DNA of 64,000 nucleotides from an uncultured Planctomycetota bacterium. Lineage in GTDB: Bacteria; Planctomycetota; Phycisphaerae; UBA1845; UTPLA1. Location of the stretch: assembly GCA_900696465.1 (NCBI GenBank), contig CAADGE010000030.1, positions 145,414-209,413 on the forward strand, read 5' to 3'. The notes beneath the pieces were generated by a model that had not been told where the DNA came from, did no database searches, and was given only the letters and a program-made list of their open reading frames with translations. The translations under genes were made by a program, and so were the position numbers. Below are positions 1-9,219 of the stretch, in pieces. Within the stretch, counting starts at the first letter, position 1, and the number at the start of each line of letters is the position of its first letter.

Positions 1-584
1 TCGACAACAACCCGGCCCTGCATGGCCGCCGGATCGATGGCCTGCCGGTGCTCGGCGGCATTGAAAGTCTTCCGGAGGTCAAGTCGCACGGCGTTCGTGG
101 CGTGGTCATCGCCATCGGCGATAACGGCGTGCGGCGCAGTCTGGGCGATACGATCGAAGCAAGCGACCTGGAACTTGCCAGTGCCGTGCATCCGTCGGCG
201 CAGCTCGCATCAAATGCCAGCATCGGCAAGGGTGTGGTCATCGCCGCCGGTGCGCTGGTCTGCGCCCACTGCCAGATCGGCGACTACGCCATCCTCAATA
301 CGGGTTGCATCGTCGATCACGAGTCGATGATCGGCACCGGAGTGCACATCTGCCCCGGCGTTCGCCTGGCGGGCCATGTCGTCGTGGAGAGCGGGGCATT
401 CGTCGGCATTGGTGCGACAGTCGTGCAGAATGTGCGAATTGGCTTTGAAGCCATTGTCGGAGCGGGGGCCGTGGTCACACGCGACGTCGAACCGATGACC
501 ACCGTGGTCGGCGTACCGGCCCGCGCGGTGAAGGACGCCCCCAGTGCCGCCGAGTTTGCATCACTCCTGGCTGCTTCGCGTTAG
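1..584 (+). CDS. NeuD/PglD-family sugar O-acyltransferase, C-terminal part (runs off left edge)
   Basis: Transfers an acyl group, usually acetyl, to an amino-sugar nucleotide or sialic-acid-type sugar used for surface glycans. The frame is open from base 3 with no stop, and the residues before the first possible GTG start (48) already match the family (DNNPALHG..IDGLPVLGG), so the true start lies outside the window. From about base 190 the protein is a left-handed beta-helix of hexapeptide repeats (IGKGVV, IGDYAI, IGTGVH, VGIGAT, VGAGAV), with the catalytic-type histidine in IVDHES. It ends with the usual VVGVPARAVK tail. Its last 24 bases overlap the convergent rsmE. Family assignment is firm; the sugar and acyl donor cannot be told. 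Confidence 0.85.
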   Translation, partial: DNNPALHGRRIDGLPVLGGIESLPEVKSHGVRGVVIAIGDNGVRRSLGDTIEASDLELASAVHPSAQLASNASIGKGVVIAAGALVCAHCQIGDYAILNTGCIVDHESMIGTGVHICPGVRLAGHVVVESGAFVGIGATVVQNVRIGFEAIVGAGAVVTRDVEPMTTVVGVPARAVKDAPSAAEFASLLAASR

Positions 585-1355
585 CCCGCTTGATGATTTT
601 ACAAGCATTGATGTCGCCCAGATCGCAGCCGCGGCGATGGCAGCGGTTTCCGTGCGAAGTACGGACTCGGCAAGTCGAAATGCTCGCCCGCCGGACGATG
701 CCAGGGCTTTTCTTTCGTGGTCGGTGAATCCCCCTTCCGGACCGATGAGAAGCAGCACTCTGCGCCTCTCGGACGGCTGACTGGAAAGGATGCCCGATTC
801 TTTCAACAACTCCACCAGCGGTGAGCCGGTGGCGGTCGTATCTCCATAAAGAACCAAGGCGTGTGCAGCAAAATGTGCGGTCAGGTCATTCAGTGGCCGT
901 ACCTCGTGTATCTGCATGGCCGTGATCTGCTGCGACTGCTTGGCGGCGGCAATGACCTTTCTTCGCCAGCGCTCGAGTTTGCCGCTCCCCGGGCGAACCT
1001 GGCTTCGCTCGCACGCCAACGGGATCAATTCACTCACGCCCAGTTCGGCGCATTTCTCGATCATCCAGTCGGCGCGCTCGCCCTTCGGCGGACTGACGGC
1101 CAGGATCAAGATGCAATCTTGCGCAACGGGCCTGCTCCGTCGATCGAGCACCTCCGCTTCGAATTCGTCGCGTCCGATCGTGACAATCCGCCCATGGGCC
1201 TCCGCGCCGGCGCCGTCGAACAGCACGACCGAATCGCCAACACTCAGGCGCAAGACTCTTAAGGCATGTCGGGCTTCCTCGCCCTCAACCCGGACGCGGA
1301 AATCCGAAAGATCGGTGACGTGAAATCTGCGAATGGCCACCGGCGCATGATCCAT
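561..1355 (-). CDS. rsmE: 16S rRNA (uracil-1498-N3)-methyltransferase RsmE
   Basis: SPOUT-class methyltransferase that modifies U1498 of 16S rRNA using S-adenosylmethionine. The 264-residue length fits the family (about 240-260). An N-terminal PUA-like part (FHVTDL..., HALRVLRL, residues 10-75) is followed by the knotted catalytic domain with KGERADWMIEKCAELG (91-106), IGPEGGFTDHE (204-214) and LRTETAAIAA (from 233), the standard RsmE signatures. The gene is convergent with the upstream acyltransferase, overlapping it by 24 bases. An ATG at 1355 gives MDHAPVAIRRFHV; no strong Shine-Dalgarno sequence is visible. Confidence 0.95.
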   Translation of the reverse strand: MDHAPVAIRRFHVTDLSDFRVRVEGEEARHALRVLRLSVGDSVVLFDGAGAEAHGRIVTIGRDEFEAEVLDRRSRPVAQDCILILAVSPPKGERADWMIEKCAELGVSELIPLACERSQVRPGSGKLERWRRKVIAAAKQSQQITAMQIHEVRPLNDLTAHFAAHALVLYGDTTATGSPLVELLKESGILSSQPSERRRVLLLIGPEGGFTDHERKALASSGGRAFRLAESVLRTETAAIAAAAIWATSMLVKSSSGLTRSSQE

Positions 1356-1492
1356 GCGAAGCAGGCGTCGGGCAAGGTGCGCCGAACCCGACAGCGGATG
1401 GCGCGTCAGGAGTTCTCACTTTGAACCCCGCGCAGGGCCGATAAAGAAATCGTTCCTCAGGAGAGACGCGCAAAAACTGCGCGCCGAAGCAG

Positions 1493-2314
1493 ATGAGCGA
1501 AGAAGGAAACAACCTGCCGCCCGACGAGGCCCCGCTGGCTCTGGGCAAGGAGGAGGTCGAACGCCTGCTGCAGGAGGCGGAGTCTCTCGTGTCGGAAATT
1601 GCCGGCACGGTGGGCCTGCATGAGGAGTTCTCCGCCAATTCGGAAGGCAAGCCGCAGCCCACGCCCGAGGAACTCGACGCGCTCAGCGCCGTCGAAATGG
1701 CCGAGGTGCAGGTCGAACAGATCGAACAAGCAATCGGCGACGACGAGCCGCCCGTGTTCGACCATCACGCCTCTGCTGCTGACGACAGAAGCACGACTGA
1801 TATTGAACGACCTGTTTCAGCGACAGCACAGCTCGACGCCAGGCGAATCCTGCCTGACGAAGGGACGCCGCCGGTCGCTCCTCGTACGGATTCGCCCTTA
1901 AAGGAGAAACCCCCCGCTCAATTCGCTCCCGGCGTTGCCACACTGACCGCACCGGAAGCCAAGGCGCCGTTGACGACGGAGCCCGCCACGGTCGGCACGA
2001 TGATATCGGCGCATGCCACGCAGGAGGTTGTTGCGGCAACTACAGACGCGCGCGCGACTCCAAAGGCCAGACCACTGCTGCTGCGGGTGATCTTTCTGCC
2101 GATCCTGATCGTTCGAAACATCGTCGTGGCCATTGTCAACAATTTCGTGCGACTGCTTTTGCTGCTCGATCGCCCGTTTGCAGGATTGTCGCCGACGGCG
2201 CGGATGGTGCTGGGGATGATCGGCCTGATCTCGCTGCTGATGGGCATAGCGGCATTCGTCCTCCCCGGACTGGGCGCGCGCAATCCGTACGAGAAGATGG
2301 AACTCTTCCCATGA
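1493..2314 (+). CDS. uncharacterised C-terminally membrane-anchored protein
   Basis: I do not recognise a domain. The 273-residue protein begins with an acidic, probably helical segment (residues 15-45, 60-85 rich in E/Q/L), then a low-complexity Ala/Pro/Thr linker (about 95-190), then two hydrophobic stretches near 197-222 and 237-258 separated by a short loop (DRPFAGLSPTA). The layout suggests a cytosolic sensor or scaffold region tethered by a C-terminal membrane hairpin. It is divergent from rsmE and faces the DUF1571 gene. It may be a lineage-specific planctomycete protein. Confidence 0.7.
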   Translation: MSEEGNNLPPDEAPLALGKEEVERLLQEAESLVSEIAGTVGLHEEFSANSEGKPQPTPEELDALSAVEMAEVQVEQIEQAIGDDEPPVFDHHASAADDRSTTDIERPVSATAQLDARRILPDEGTPPVAPRTDSPLKEKPPAQFAPGVATLTAPEAKAPLTTEPATVGTMISAHATQEVVAATTDARATPKARPLLLRVIFLPILIVRNIVVAIVNNFVRLLLLLDRPFAGLSPTARMVLGMIGLISLLMGIAAFVLPGLGARNPYEKMELFP

Positions 2315-2339
2315 TCAAGCGCCAAACGTTGAATCGGGA

Positions 2340-3224
2340 TTACATGCCGTAGGTGACTGGGTCGAAGTCTGCGTCGGTCAGGTCGGCCTGGAAGCGGATG
2401 TTCCGGTACTCGTACTTGGCCAGCAGACTCTTGGAATCACGCGACTCGTCGGCATAGCAATACACGGCGACGGGGACGTGATACTCCTTGTCGATGAAGA
2501 TTTCAGCGACGCGATCCGGGTAGAAGCTGCCTTCGCCGGTGTACGGGAGCGTGCGACGAATGACCCAGACGGGCCGGCCGTCAAACCGCGACTCGCCACA
2601 GTACTCGAGCTTGAGATCGCCCTTTTCCTTAGCGATGTCACAGTATCGAATGAGCAGATCGAGCGCCTTGCCGAAACCGAATTCATCGATGTAGCGACGC
2701 GACGTCTTCTTGGCCAGCTTGCCGTGGATCGGCTGCTTGATGCTCTTCAGCAGGATTCGCGCCACCGGACCGGGCTGGCACAGAGCAAGATCGCGCTCCT
2801 GTGGCGAGGCGTCGGGATCGATCCAGCGATCCTTGACGTAGATCACGCGCTCGGCCAAGCCGGGGTTTCGCCGCCAGTGAAAGACGACGCTGTAAGGTTC
2901 GACGCGATGCAGGACGTCGATCTCCTGCTCCTCACTCATGCCGGACGGTAGAAGCTCCTGTTTGACCAGCGTACACCGATAATTGGAAACCTGTCGGCCG
3001 TGTCGCTGCCGGGCCTCGATCAGGGCCTGATGCGGATCGGTGCGAATGAGTTTCTCGAAGGGATCCTGCGCAACCATGGCCGCCATCACGAGCGGGGCGC
3101 GCGGATGCAGAACGACTTCGTTTTCGTCACTCAGGGCAAACTGGAGATAAAGGAAGCCGGCCAGAACGATGCCGACCACAAGCTGAATTCTTCGCTGAGT
3201 AAACTGTTTGGGATCTCTCGGCAT
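2340..3224 (-). CDS. DUF1571-domain protein
   Basis: Matches the planctomycete-rich DUF1571 family from its core pattern: a Y-x-C-T-L-V-K-Q-E segment (about residue 82), a line of the type PYSVVFHWRRNPG followed by VIYVKDRW, and later GEGSFYPDRVAEIFID and HVPVAVYCYAD. Residues 12-32 form one hydrophobic helix (LVVGIVLAGFLYLQFAL), acting as an uncleaved anchor or signal peptide, so the domain is probably periplasmic. The fold recalls outer-membrane lipoprotein-sorting-like beta-sheet proteins, but the molecular role is unknown. The gene is convergent with the membrane protein at 1493-2314, 25 bases away. Confidence 0.8.
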   Translation of the reverse strand: MPRDPKQFTQRRIQLVVGIVLAGFLYLQFALSDENEVVLHPRAPLVMAAMVAQDPFEKLIRTDPHQALIEARQRHGRQVSNYRCTLVKQELLPSGMSEEQEIDVLHRVEPYSVVFHWRRNPGLAERVIYVKDRWIDPDASPQERDLALCQPGPVARILLKSIKQPIHGKLAKKTSRRYIDEFGFGKALDLLIRYCDIAKEKGDLKLEYCGESRFDGRPVWVIRRTLPYTGEGSFYPDRVAEIFIDKEYHVPVAVYCYADESRDSKSLLAKYEYRNIRFQADLTDADFDPVTYGM

Positions 3225-3630
3225 CTGCAGGGTTATCCTTCGCTACCGCAGGGCGGTATCCAAATCCCTCTATCTCGACTCAGGGATCTGATACCCACCT
3301 CAATTAGCGGTGGCTACCTATCTTTCATCGGTCCCGGTTCAAACGGGCGTTAGCCAAGTTCGCCTGTTTCCAGGCATAAACACGCGGAATACCTCAACCA
3401 GGCGGGACTCGTACGGTTTGCTCCAACCTTGTCCGCAAATGGGTACCGCGCCTTGACCCTCGCCCACCGGAATCCGGCGGCGAATAACGGACCTCTTCAT
3501 CCAAAAGCGTACTCTCTGCAATCAGCTTCGTCAACCAGCCGTAAGTATATACACGCAAGAATCTTGTGCGTCCGAAAATCTCATAAAACGCGGCGCGTTC
3601 TCAGGTTATCGCACGCGATCAGCACCAAAC
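3225..3630. other. intergenic, no gene seen
   Basis: About 400 bases between the DUF1571 start and the nadD stop. Short open frames here have no family signature, no good ribosome-binding site and a composition like read-through noise. It is presumably the promoter region for the minus-strand DUF1571 gene; I could not pick out a convincing -35/-10 pair. Confidence 0.5.
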
Positions 3631-4251
3631 TCATGGAATCTGATAGAGACGTTGCGTAGCGATATAGGACGCAACGCCCTCCGGTACGAGGTATCGGATC
3701 GAAAGACCACTGCGTACCCGAGCGCGGATATCCGTCGCGCTGATGTCGATCCTCGGCGTTTCCAGGCAATCTTCGAGCAATTGTCGTGCCGAAGCAGAAC
3801 CGATCGCCACATTCAGTTGAGCAGGATCGGGCCGGGTCCACCCCGGACGCGCTGCCGTCACGATGCGGACGACCTTCACGAGTTCGGCTACCCGATACCA
3901 GGATGGCAATTCCGGCAGCGAATCGGCCCCGATGAACCAGAAAAGCTCAACCTGTGGTCCGAGCTGCTGACGAAACTGCGTCACGGTATCGAAGGTGTAG
4001 CTCGGTCCCGCGCGATGAAGCTCCGCATCGGAGACTTCGAACAACGGATCACCCTGCACGGCGAGCCGAGCCATTTCAAGACGGTGCCTCGCATCGGTCA
4101 GTTCCGATTTCTGCTTGTGCGGCGGAAGCATTGCCGGAATGAGAACGACGCGATTCAGCGAAAGCTGCTCGGCAAGACTGCGCGCCGAGATCAAGTGACC
4201 GAAGTGGATCGGATCGAAACTTCCGCCGTAGAGACCGATGCGCTGGGCCAT
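3631..4251 (-). CDS. nadD: nicotinate-nucleotide adenylyltransferase NadD
   Basis: Adenylates nicotinate mononucleotide to deamido-NAD in NAD synthesis. The ATG at 4251 gives MAQRIGLYGGSFDPIHFGH, with the nucleotidyltransferase motif GGSFDPIHFGH at residues 9-19. The ISATDIRAR motif near the C-terminus is the second family signature. Length 206 residues is typical. The frame is open further upstream, but those residues do not look like protein and would run into the lipoprotein gene. It starts 17 bases after that gene's stop, so the two are probably co-transcribed. Confidence 0.95.
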   Translation of the reverse strand: MAQRIGLYGGSFDPIHFGHLISARSLAEQLSLNRVVLIPAMLPPHKQKSELTDARHRLEMARLAVQGDPLFEVSDAELHRAGPSYTFDTVTQFRQQLGPQVELFWFIGADSLPELPSWYRVAELVKVVRIVTAARPGWTRPDPAQLNVAIGSASARQLLEDCLETPRIDISATDIRARVRSGLSIRYLVPEGVASYIATQRLYQIP

Positions 4252-4268
4252 GGCTCGTGGTGCGCCGT

Positions 4269-5078
4269 TCACGGCTCGCGGGCCGCGTCGGGTATCGTCG
4301 CCTTGGTGACGGTTTCCGATGAAGGATGCACGGCCTGCGCCGCTGCAGCGGGCTTCCACGTGATTTCCATCGTGACGTCGGTCACCTCGACGGATACGGC
4401 CACAGCCCCGCCTTGTTCGGAGTTCACCTCGGCCCGACCGGCGATGATCAGGTAATAGCCGCGGCCGTGCTCAAAGCGGGCATCGAAGATCAGTTCCTGC
4501 TCCTTGCCGTGATACTTCGGGCCGAGGGCCATGCTGGAGGCCAGCAGGTTTTGATTCTTCAGCTCGATGCCGAACGTGTCCTTGATGAAGAAGCGCAGGT
4601 TGCTCGATGCGGTCGTGTTTTCTTCAGCAGCGCCGGGGGCGGATTGCTTGATCTCGTTCGTCTCGGCTACCTTCAGACGCAGCTTAATGGTCGCCTCCAG
4701 AGGACGATCGGTCTTGTTGTCAAAGCTGTAACCCAGCTGAAACTCGCCCCAGGCGCCCCCATCGGGCTCACACTCGGCACGACAGACCGCGCCGCCGGCG
4801 CCGATTCTCCGGGCTTCTCCGCGACCCTGACCGGACTGACCTGAACGAAACGAGGCGAAGTTGAACTCCGCCGATGCCGGAATGCTGAGCGATCCCCGTG
4901 CCGCGACGGCCGGATCTATATCTTGCCGAAGGGCTTCCGGAAGGCGGACATCGCCGCCGGCACCCGCACCGCCGCCACCGCATCCGGCTGCTGCTCCGGA
5001 AAGCAGCATCGCCATCGAAAGGGCGGAAAAAACCGATCCTCGCCGCATTTCATTCGTCACGAAGTCTTTAAGTGTCAT
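4269..5078 (-). CDS. predicted lipoprotein of unknown function
   Basis: A 269-residue protein starting MTLKDFVTNEMRRG; an in-frame ATG at 5048 (MRRGSVFSALSMAML...) would give a shorter, more typical lipoprotein signal peptide. The hydrophobic segment ends in SGAAAGC followed by a Gly run, which fits lipid attachment at that cysteine. The mature part is beta-rich with no domain I recognise (LGYSFDNKTDRPLEATIKLRLKV, a pattern of solvent-exposed strands). It is upstream of nadD in the same transcription unit (17-base gap) and divergent from pckA, sharing a 216-base control region. Confidence 0.7.
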   Translation of the reverse strand: MTLKDFVTNEMRRGSVFSALSMAMLLSGAAAGCGGGGAGAGGDVRLPEALRQDIDPAVAARGSLSIPASAEFNFASFRSGQSGQGRGEARRIGAGGAVCRAECEPDGGAWGEFQLGYSFDNKTDRPLEATIKLRLKVAETNEIKQSAPGAAEENTTASSNLRFFIKDTFGIELKNQNLLASSMALGPKYHGKEQELIFDARFEHGRGYYLIIAGRAEVNSEQGGAVAVSVEVTDVTMEITWKPAAAAQAVHPSSETVTKATIPDAAREP

Positions 5079-5294
5079 GGTGCCGGTAAACTTACGACGC
5101 TGCGGCTGCCCTGTAAAGACGGGGATCATTGCAATATGCCGAAGCGGTCGAAACCCGTCAGTGAGGGGGTTGCTTGCCGGATCAGTGTTGGAAGGCGACA
5201 ATCCGCCCCCTGTTGAAGAGTGACAGAGCCCCGGCCACGCCTGGCAACGCTGATCGCGAAGTGACCGTGGGAAGCCGCATCGAGGTTTGACTTC

Positions 5295-6881
5295 ATGATC
5301 AAAAGCAACCACGGTCTGGAAAGCCACGGGCTTGTTCCGGTCAAGCCGGTTCACTGGAACCTCTCGGTCGCCGAGCTGGTCGAGCAGGCGCTGGCCCGCA
5401 AAGAAGGTCAACTGACCAACTTCGGGGCCTTGGCAGCACTGACCGGCAAGCGGACCGGCCGATCACCCAATGATAAATTCGTCGTGCGCGACGCATCGAC
5501 GGAATCGACGGTGGCCTGGGGGAAGACCAATCAGCCCATGAAGCCGGAGACCTTCGACGCTCTGCACCGGCTGACGGCGGATCATCTCAATCAGCGGGAA
5601 CTCTTCGTCATCGACGCTTTTGCCGGTGCCGATGCGAGCTACGGCATGCCCATTCGCGTGGTCACACCAAAGGCCTGGCACGGTTTGTTTGCCCGGCAAC
5701 TCTTTCGGCGACCTAGTGCCGAAGAGATGGCACGAAGCACGCCGGAGTTTGTCATCCTCGGCGCTCCAGACTGCCACGCAGACCCGGCCCGTCACGGAAC
5801 CGTCAGCGAGGCCTACGTCGTCGTCAACTTTACCAGAAAGATGGTGCTGATCGGCGGGACGCATTACGCCGGCGAGATCAAGAAATCAATCTTCACAATC
5901 CTCAACCATCTGCTGCCGGATAGAAGCGTCTTTCCGATGCACTGCTCGGCGAACGTCGGCGAGGCCGGCGACGTGGCCCTGTTCTTCGGGCTTTCCGGCA
6001 CCGGCAAGACGACGCTCAGCACCGATCCGCAACGGCGTCTGATCGGCGATGATGAACACGGCTGGAGCGATCGCGGTGTTTTCAATTTTGAAGGCGGCTG
6101 CTACGCGAAGTGCATCCGCCTGTCGCGGGAGCGCGAGCCGGAAATCTACAACGCACTGCGCTTCGGCGCAGTGCTGGAAAACGTCGTCGTCCACCCCGAA
6201 AGCCGGATGGTCGATTTTGACAGCGACCGTTACACCGAGAACACCCGGGCGGCCTACCCGCTCGACCACATTGAGAACGCCATCCCCGAGGGACTGGTTC
6301 ACAGCCATCCCAAGGCGATCATCTTCCTGACGTGCGATGCCTTCGGCATCCTTCCGCCGATCTCGCGGCTGACCACCGAGCAGGCCATGTACCATTTCCT
6401 TTCTGGCTACACCGCCAAGCTGGCAGGCACCGAGGCGGGCGTCGGCAGCGAGCCGCAGGCCACCTTCAGCACCGGTTTCGGCCAGCCGTTTCTGACGCGC
6501 AGCCCGATGGTCTATGCGAAGATGCTGGCCGACAAGATCGCCCAGCATCACTCGACCTGTTACCTGGTGAACACGGGATGGACCGGCGGCAGCTTCGGAA
6601 CGGGACACCGCATGCGGCTCAGCGCGACGCGGGCGATGATCACCGCGGCGCTGCGCGGCGAACTGCGGGAAGTTCCTACGAAGGCCGACCCCTTTTTCGA
6701 TCTTCGAATCCCCACGCGCGTGCCGGGCGTGCCGGAGGAACTGCTCGATCCGAAACGATCCTGGAAAGACGGCGCGGCCTACGATGCCAAGGCGCGTCAC
6801 CTTGCGGAGCTGTTCGTCAAGAACTTTGAGAAGTTTCCTGATGTCACGGCCGAGGTGAAAGCGGCCGGGCCACGGGTTTAG
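5295..6881 (+). CDS. pckA: phosphoenolpyruvate carboxykinase (ATP)
   Basis: Converts oxaloacetate and ATP to phosphoenolpyruvate, CO2 and ADP, the first committed step of gluconeogenesis. The 528-residue length is normal. Visible motifs: RTGRSPNDKF (53-62, substrate site), YAGEIKKS (191-198), the P-loop GLSGTGKTTLS (232-242), the metal-binding GDDEHGW (251-257) and FEGGCYAK (265-272). The P-loop and absence of the GTP-class signature place it in the ATP-dependent class. It reads divergently from the lipoprotein-nadD pair. Confidence 0.97.
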   Translation: MIKSNHGLESHGLVPVKPVHWNLSVAELVEQALARKEGQLTNFGALAALTGKRTGRSPNDKFVVRDASTESTVAWGKTNQPMKPETFDALHRLTADHLNQRELFVIDAFAGADASYGMPIRVVTPKAWHGLFARQLFRRPSAEEMARSTPEFVILGAPDCHADPARHGTVSEAYVVVNFTRKMVLIGGTHYAGEIKKSIFTILNHLLPDRSVFPMHCSANVGEAGDVALFFGLSGTGKTTLSTDPQRRLIGDDEHGWSDRGVFNFEGGCYAKCIRLSREREPEIYNALRFGAVLENVVVHPESRMVDFDSDRYTENTRAAYPLDHIENAIPEGLVHSHPKAIIFLTCDAFGILPPISRLTTEQAMYHFLSGYTAKLAGTEAGVGSEPQATFSTGFGQPFLTRSPMVYAKMLADKIAQHHSTCYLVNTGWTGGSFGTGHRMRLSATRAMITAALRGELREVPTKADPFFDLRIPTRVPGVPEELLDPKRSWKDGAAYDAKARHLAELFVKNFEKFPDVTAEVKAAGPRV

Positions 6882-6957
6882 AAACGAAGAAAACGGCCGA
6901 AGCACTGGTTAAATTGCGCATCTCGCGGCAATGCGAGTGGCCATTCTCCACCTTGCG

Positions 6958-8793
6958 CTAATCCAATGCGGCGGAGTCCTGGACCGCGAGTCGACGCGGC
7001 GCCGGCTCGATCACCATCAGCATACCGCCGCGGGCCTGCACAAAGCTCTCCAGCCACTTCGGCTTGTAGCGCGGGGCGATCTGCACGGCGTTGACCGTCG
7101 GTGCATTGGTCAGATCGGCCGCACCCAGCGGCAGCAGATCATCCGTCACCAGTTTCGGGCCGGCATAGAGCCAGATCGTATTCGGTTGCGCCTGCATCGC
7201 CGCCTGCATCGCCTGTGGCACGGCGCCGCGCGCCGACGGGCGGATGCCGCGCACGTGATCGTAGGCCCGTATCTTGTTGTCGCTCGTGGCCGGCACCGTC
7301 TCACCAATGGCAGGCCAGGCGGCGATCCCTTCGATCGTGCAGGCGAGCACGGCAAAGTGCTGTCGTTCCTCCAACCGATGAATCTGCTCGACCAGATGAT
7401 CCGTCAGCAGCGCATGATCCGCACCGGCGCCGGTCGGTGACAGGACAAGAAACACCACGCGCTGCCCGGTCATCTCCATTTCCAGCAGGACCTCGCGCTT
7501 CTGCCCGCCAGGCGGGACAAGCACACTGGTACGACCCGCATAGGTGCCGGGAATGCGCCCTTCAATCTGCACTCGCTGGCCGGCGTATTCCGGTCCGAAA
7601 CGAACCTGCGCCGGAGACGCGCCGTACGACTTGCCCGCGACGAGAACCTCCGCGCCAGGAGGATCGGTCTGAACGATGAGTTCGCATTGCGGACGGCTTA
7701 GTGCCAGACGGGCCACAATCGGCTGACCGTCGCCGACTTCCGGAAGCTGCAACCGGTGCGTGGCGGGCTCGTAGCCGGCGAGGGCGGCTACGATCTGAAT
7801 CTCGCTTCCTCGCTGTTCCGCAGAAATGGGAAGGTCCACCGGTGTCGTGCCACCGGCACGGCCGTCCACGGTGACGATTGCGCCCGGCGGCTGTGTCTCG
7901 ACGCGGACGAGCAGACCGGCCGGCTTGAGGTCGAAGTTCAGTTCGAGGCGATTGCCTTTGGCCGGCGGCCGAATCGGTTGTTCGACGGCCTCGTAGCCGT
8001 CGTGTCGAACGGCCAGACGGGACGATTCCCACGAGAGCAAAGTGAGATCGAGCGGGGTCGTGCCTTTGAACTGTTCGTCGATCCAGACCTTGGCATTGGG
8101 CGGCTCGCTGCGAATCGCCACTTCGATCGGCTTTTGAACCAGCTCGATGCTGATGTCATCGACACCTCCCAGCGCGGAGAGCGGCCGACGCACCTCGTGA
8201 TAGCCCTCGGCGGCGACATTCAGCCATTTCAGTTCGTCCGGTTCTCCGGGAAGCGTCAACTGAAACTGCCCGTTGTCGTTCTCGGGCTGGATCGGCTGGC
8301 CGTCGAGCGTCACTTCCGCCCAGGCGGGCTTAACGGTCAGTCGGATCGGCAGACTGCCGGTGCGCTCGCCGGAGGAAATCGCCAGTGCAGGAGCCGGGCC
8401 TCGCTTCGAGATGAAGTAACCGGTCGCGGCGAACGTCAACAGAAGACCCACTCCCACGCCGATTGCCAGATCGCGCCTTCGCCGACTCGATCGCGCAATG
8501 GACTCTCCATCGATCGTAGAGGCAGGCGTCACCAGAGCCGGACGAACCGGCAGTGAGGCGGACCGCCCCGCCGCTGGCGCAGGCGGCGCGGGCCTGGGCA
8601 CCGGTCTGCGATGCGGAAAACGCGGCGATTGAGCGGCAGCTGTCGGCGGCGCCGGAGGTACATGGCGCGAACCCGTGCGGATCTGCTCGCGGGCATCATG
8701 TCGTCGGCAGGCACAACAAATGCCTTCAATGATCGAAATGGCGTCGTCGGATTCGAGGTCCCGACCGCAACGTTCACACAAAAGCGGGTTCAT
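6958..8793 (-). CDS. PEGA-repeat protein with N-terminal zinc ribbon and membrane anchor
   Basis: The ATG at 8793 gives MNPLLCERCGRD, so the protein (611 residues) opens with a small zinc ribbon (C6, C9 and the CCAC cluster at 26-29). A Pro/Ala-rich linker leads to one transmembrane helix (about 104-124, GVGVGLLLTFAATGYFI). Then come several PEGA-type beta domains, recognised by repeats such as PPNAKVWIDEQFKGTTPL, PPGAIVTVDGRAGGTTPV and PPGAEVLVAGKSYGASPA. The C-terminal about 180 residues (VVFLVLSPTGAG..., IWLYAGPKLVTDDLL) resemble the strand-helix pattern of a von Willebrand A-like fold. Frames open further upstream look non-coding. Probably a surface-layer binding protein; the exact role is unknown. 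Confidence 0.85.
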   Translation of the reverse strand: MNPLLCERCGRDLESDDAISIIEGICCACRRHDAREQIRTGSRHVPPAPPTAAAQSPRFPHRRPVPRPAPPAPAAGRSASLPVRPALVTPASTIDGESIARSSRRRRDLAIGVGVGLLLTFAATGYFISKRGPAPALAISSGERTGSLPIRLTVKPAWAEVTLDGQPIQPENDNGQFQLTLPGEPDELKWLNVAAEGYHEVRRPLSALGGVDDISIELVQKPIEVAIRSEPPNAKVWIDEQFKGTTPLDLTLLSWESSRLAVRHDGYEAVEQPIRPPAKGNRLELNFDLKPAGLLVRVETQPPGAIVTVDGRAGGTTPVDLPISAEQRGSEIQIVAALAGYEPATHRLQLPEVGDGQPIVARLALSRPQCELIVQTDPPGAEVLVAGKSYGASPAQVRFGPEYAGQRVQIEGRIPGTYAGRTSVLVPPGGQKREVLLEMEMTGQRVVFLVLSPTGAGADHALLTDHLVEQIHRLEERQHFAVLACTIEGIAAWPAIGETVPATSDNKIRAYDHVRGIRPSARGAVPQAMQAAMQAQPNTIWLYAGPKLVTDDLLPLGAADLTNAPTVNAVQIAPRYKPKWLESFVQARGGMLMVIEPAPRRLAVQDSAALD

Positions 8794-9219
8794 CGGCGAG
8801 TCCGTGACTACAGAGCGATTCTGTCTGTCCGCGGCCGGCCATAGCCGAGCGAAGTACGACCCGCTGGTGCGCGTGTCCATCGCCCGGTCAGCAGGGCCAG
8901 TGCGCGGAACTTCCCTTCCTGAATACATCGACCAAAGGCGTCCCATAACTGTAGCCCGCCTGCAACGGATGCCTCTCATAACCACGGAATTGGCATACAG
9001 TTATCACGTCACAAAACAAGAATCAGCGGTCGTCTCGTGAAAATACGCACAAGACAGGTGGCGACACGCCTTCCGGGTGCGATGACTGATCCATCGCGCG
9101 GATATCGAGCATCTGTGCAATGAGCACGGCGAGCCGTTTGAGGGGACCTATGCGGGGCATACGAGGGTGGGCAACAGGATTAAGATAGTGTTGCAACAGG
9201 AGACCGACGCGGAAGGAAC
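8794..9219. other. intergenic, divergent control region
   Basis: About 425 bases between two divergent genes (PEGA protein to the left, FHA phosphatase to the right). No protein-like frame is seen. An AT-richer patch near 8975-9025 could hold the minus-strand promoter, but no consensus hexamer pair was identified. Confidence 0.5.

Noticed and set aside
5886..6905. A long open frame antisense to pckA
   Set aside because: It is a high-GC antisense frame of a strongly supported gene, with no protein-like motif or ribosome site.
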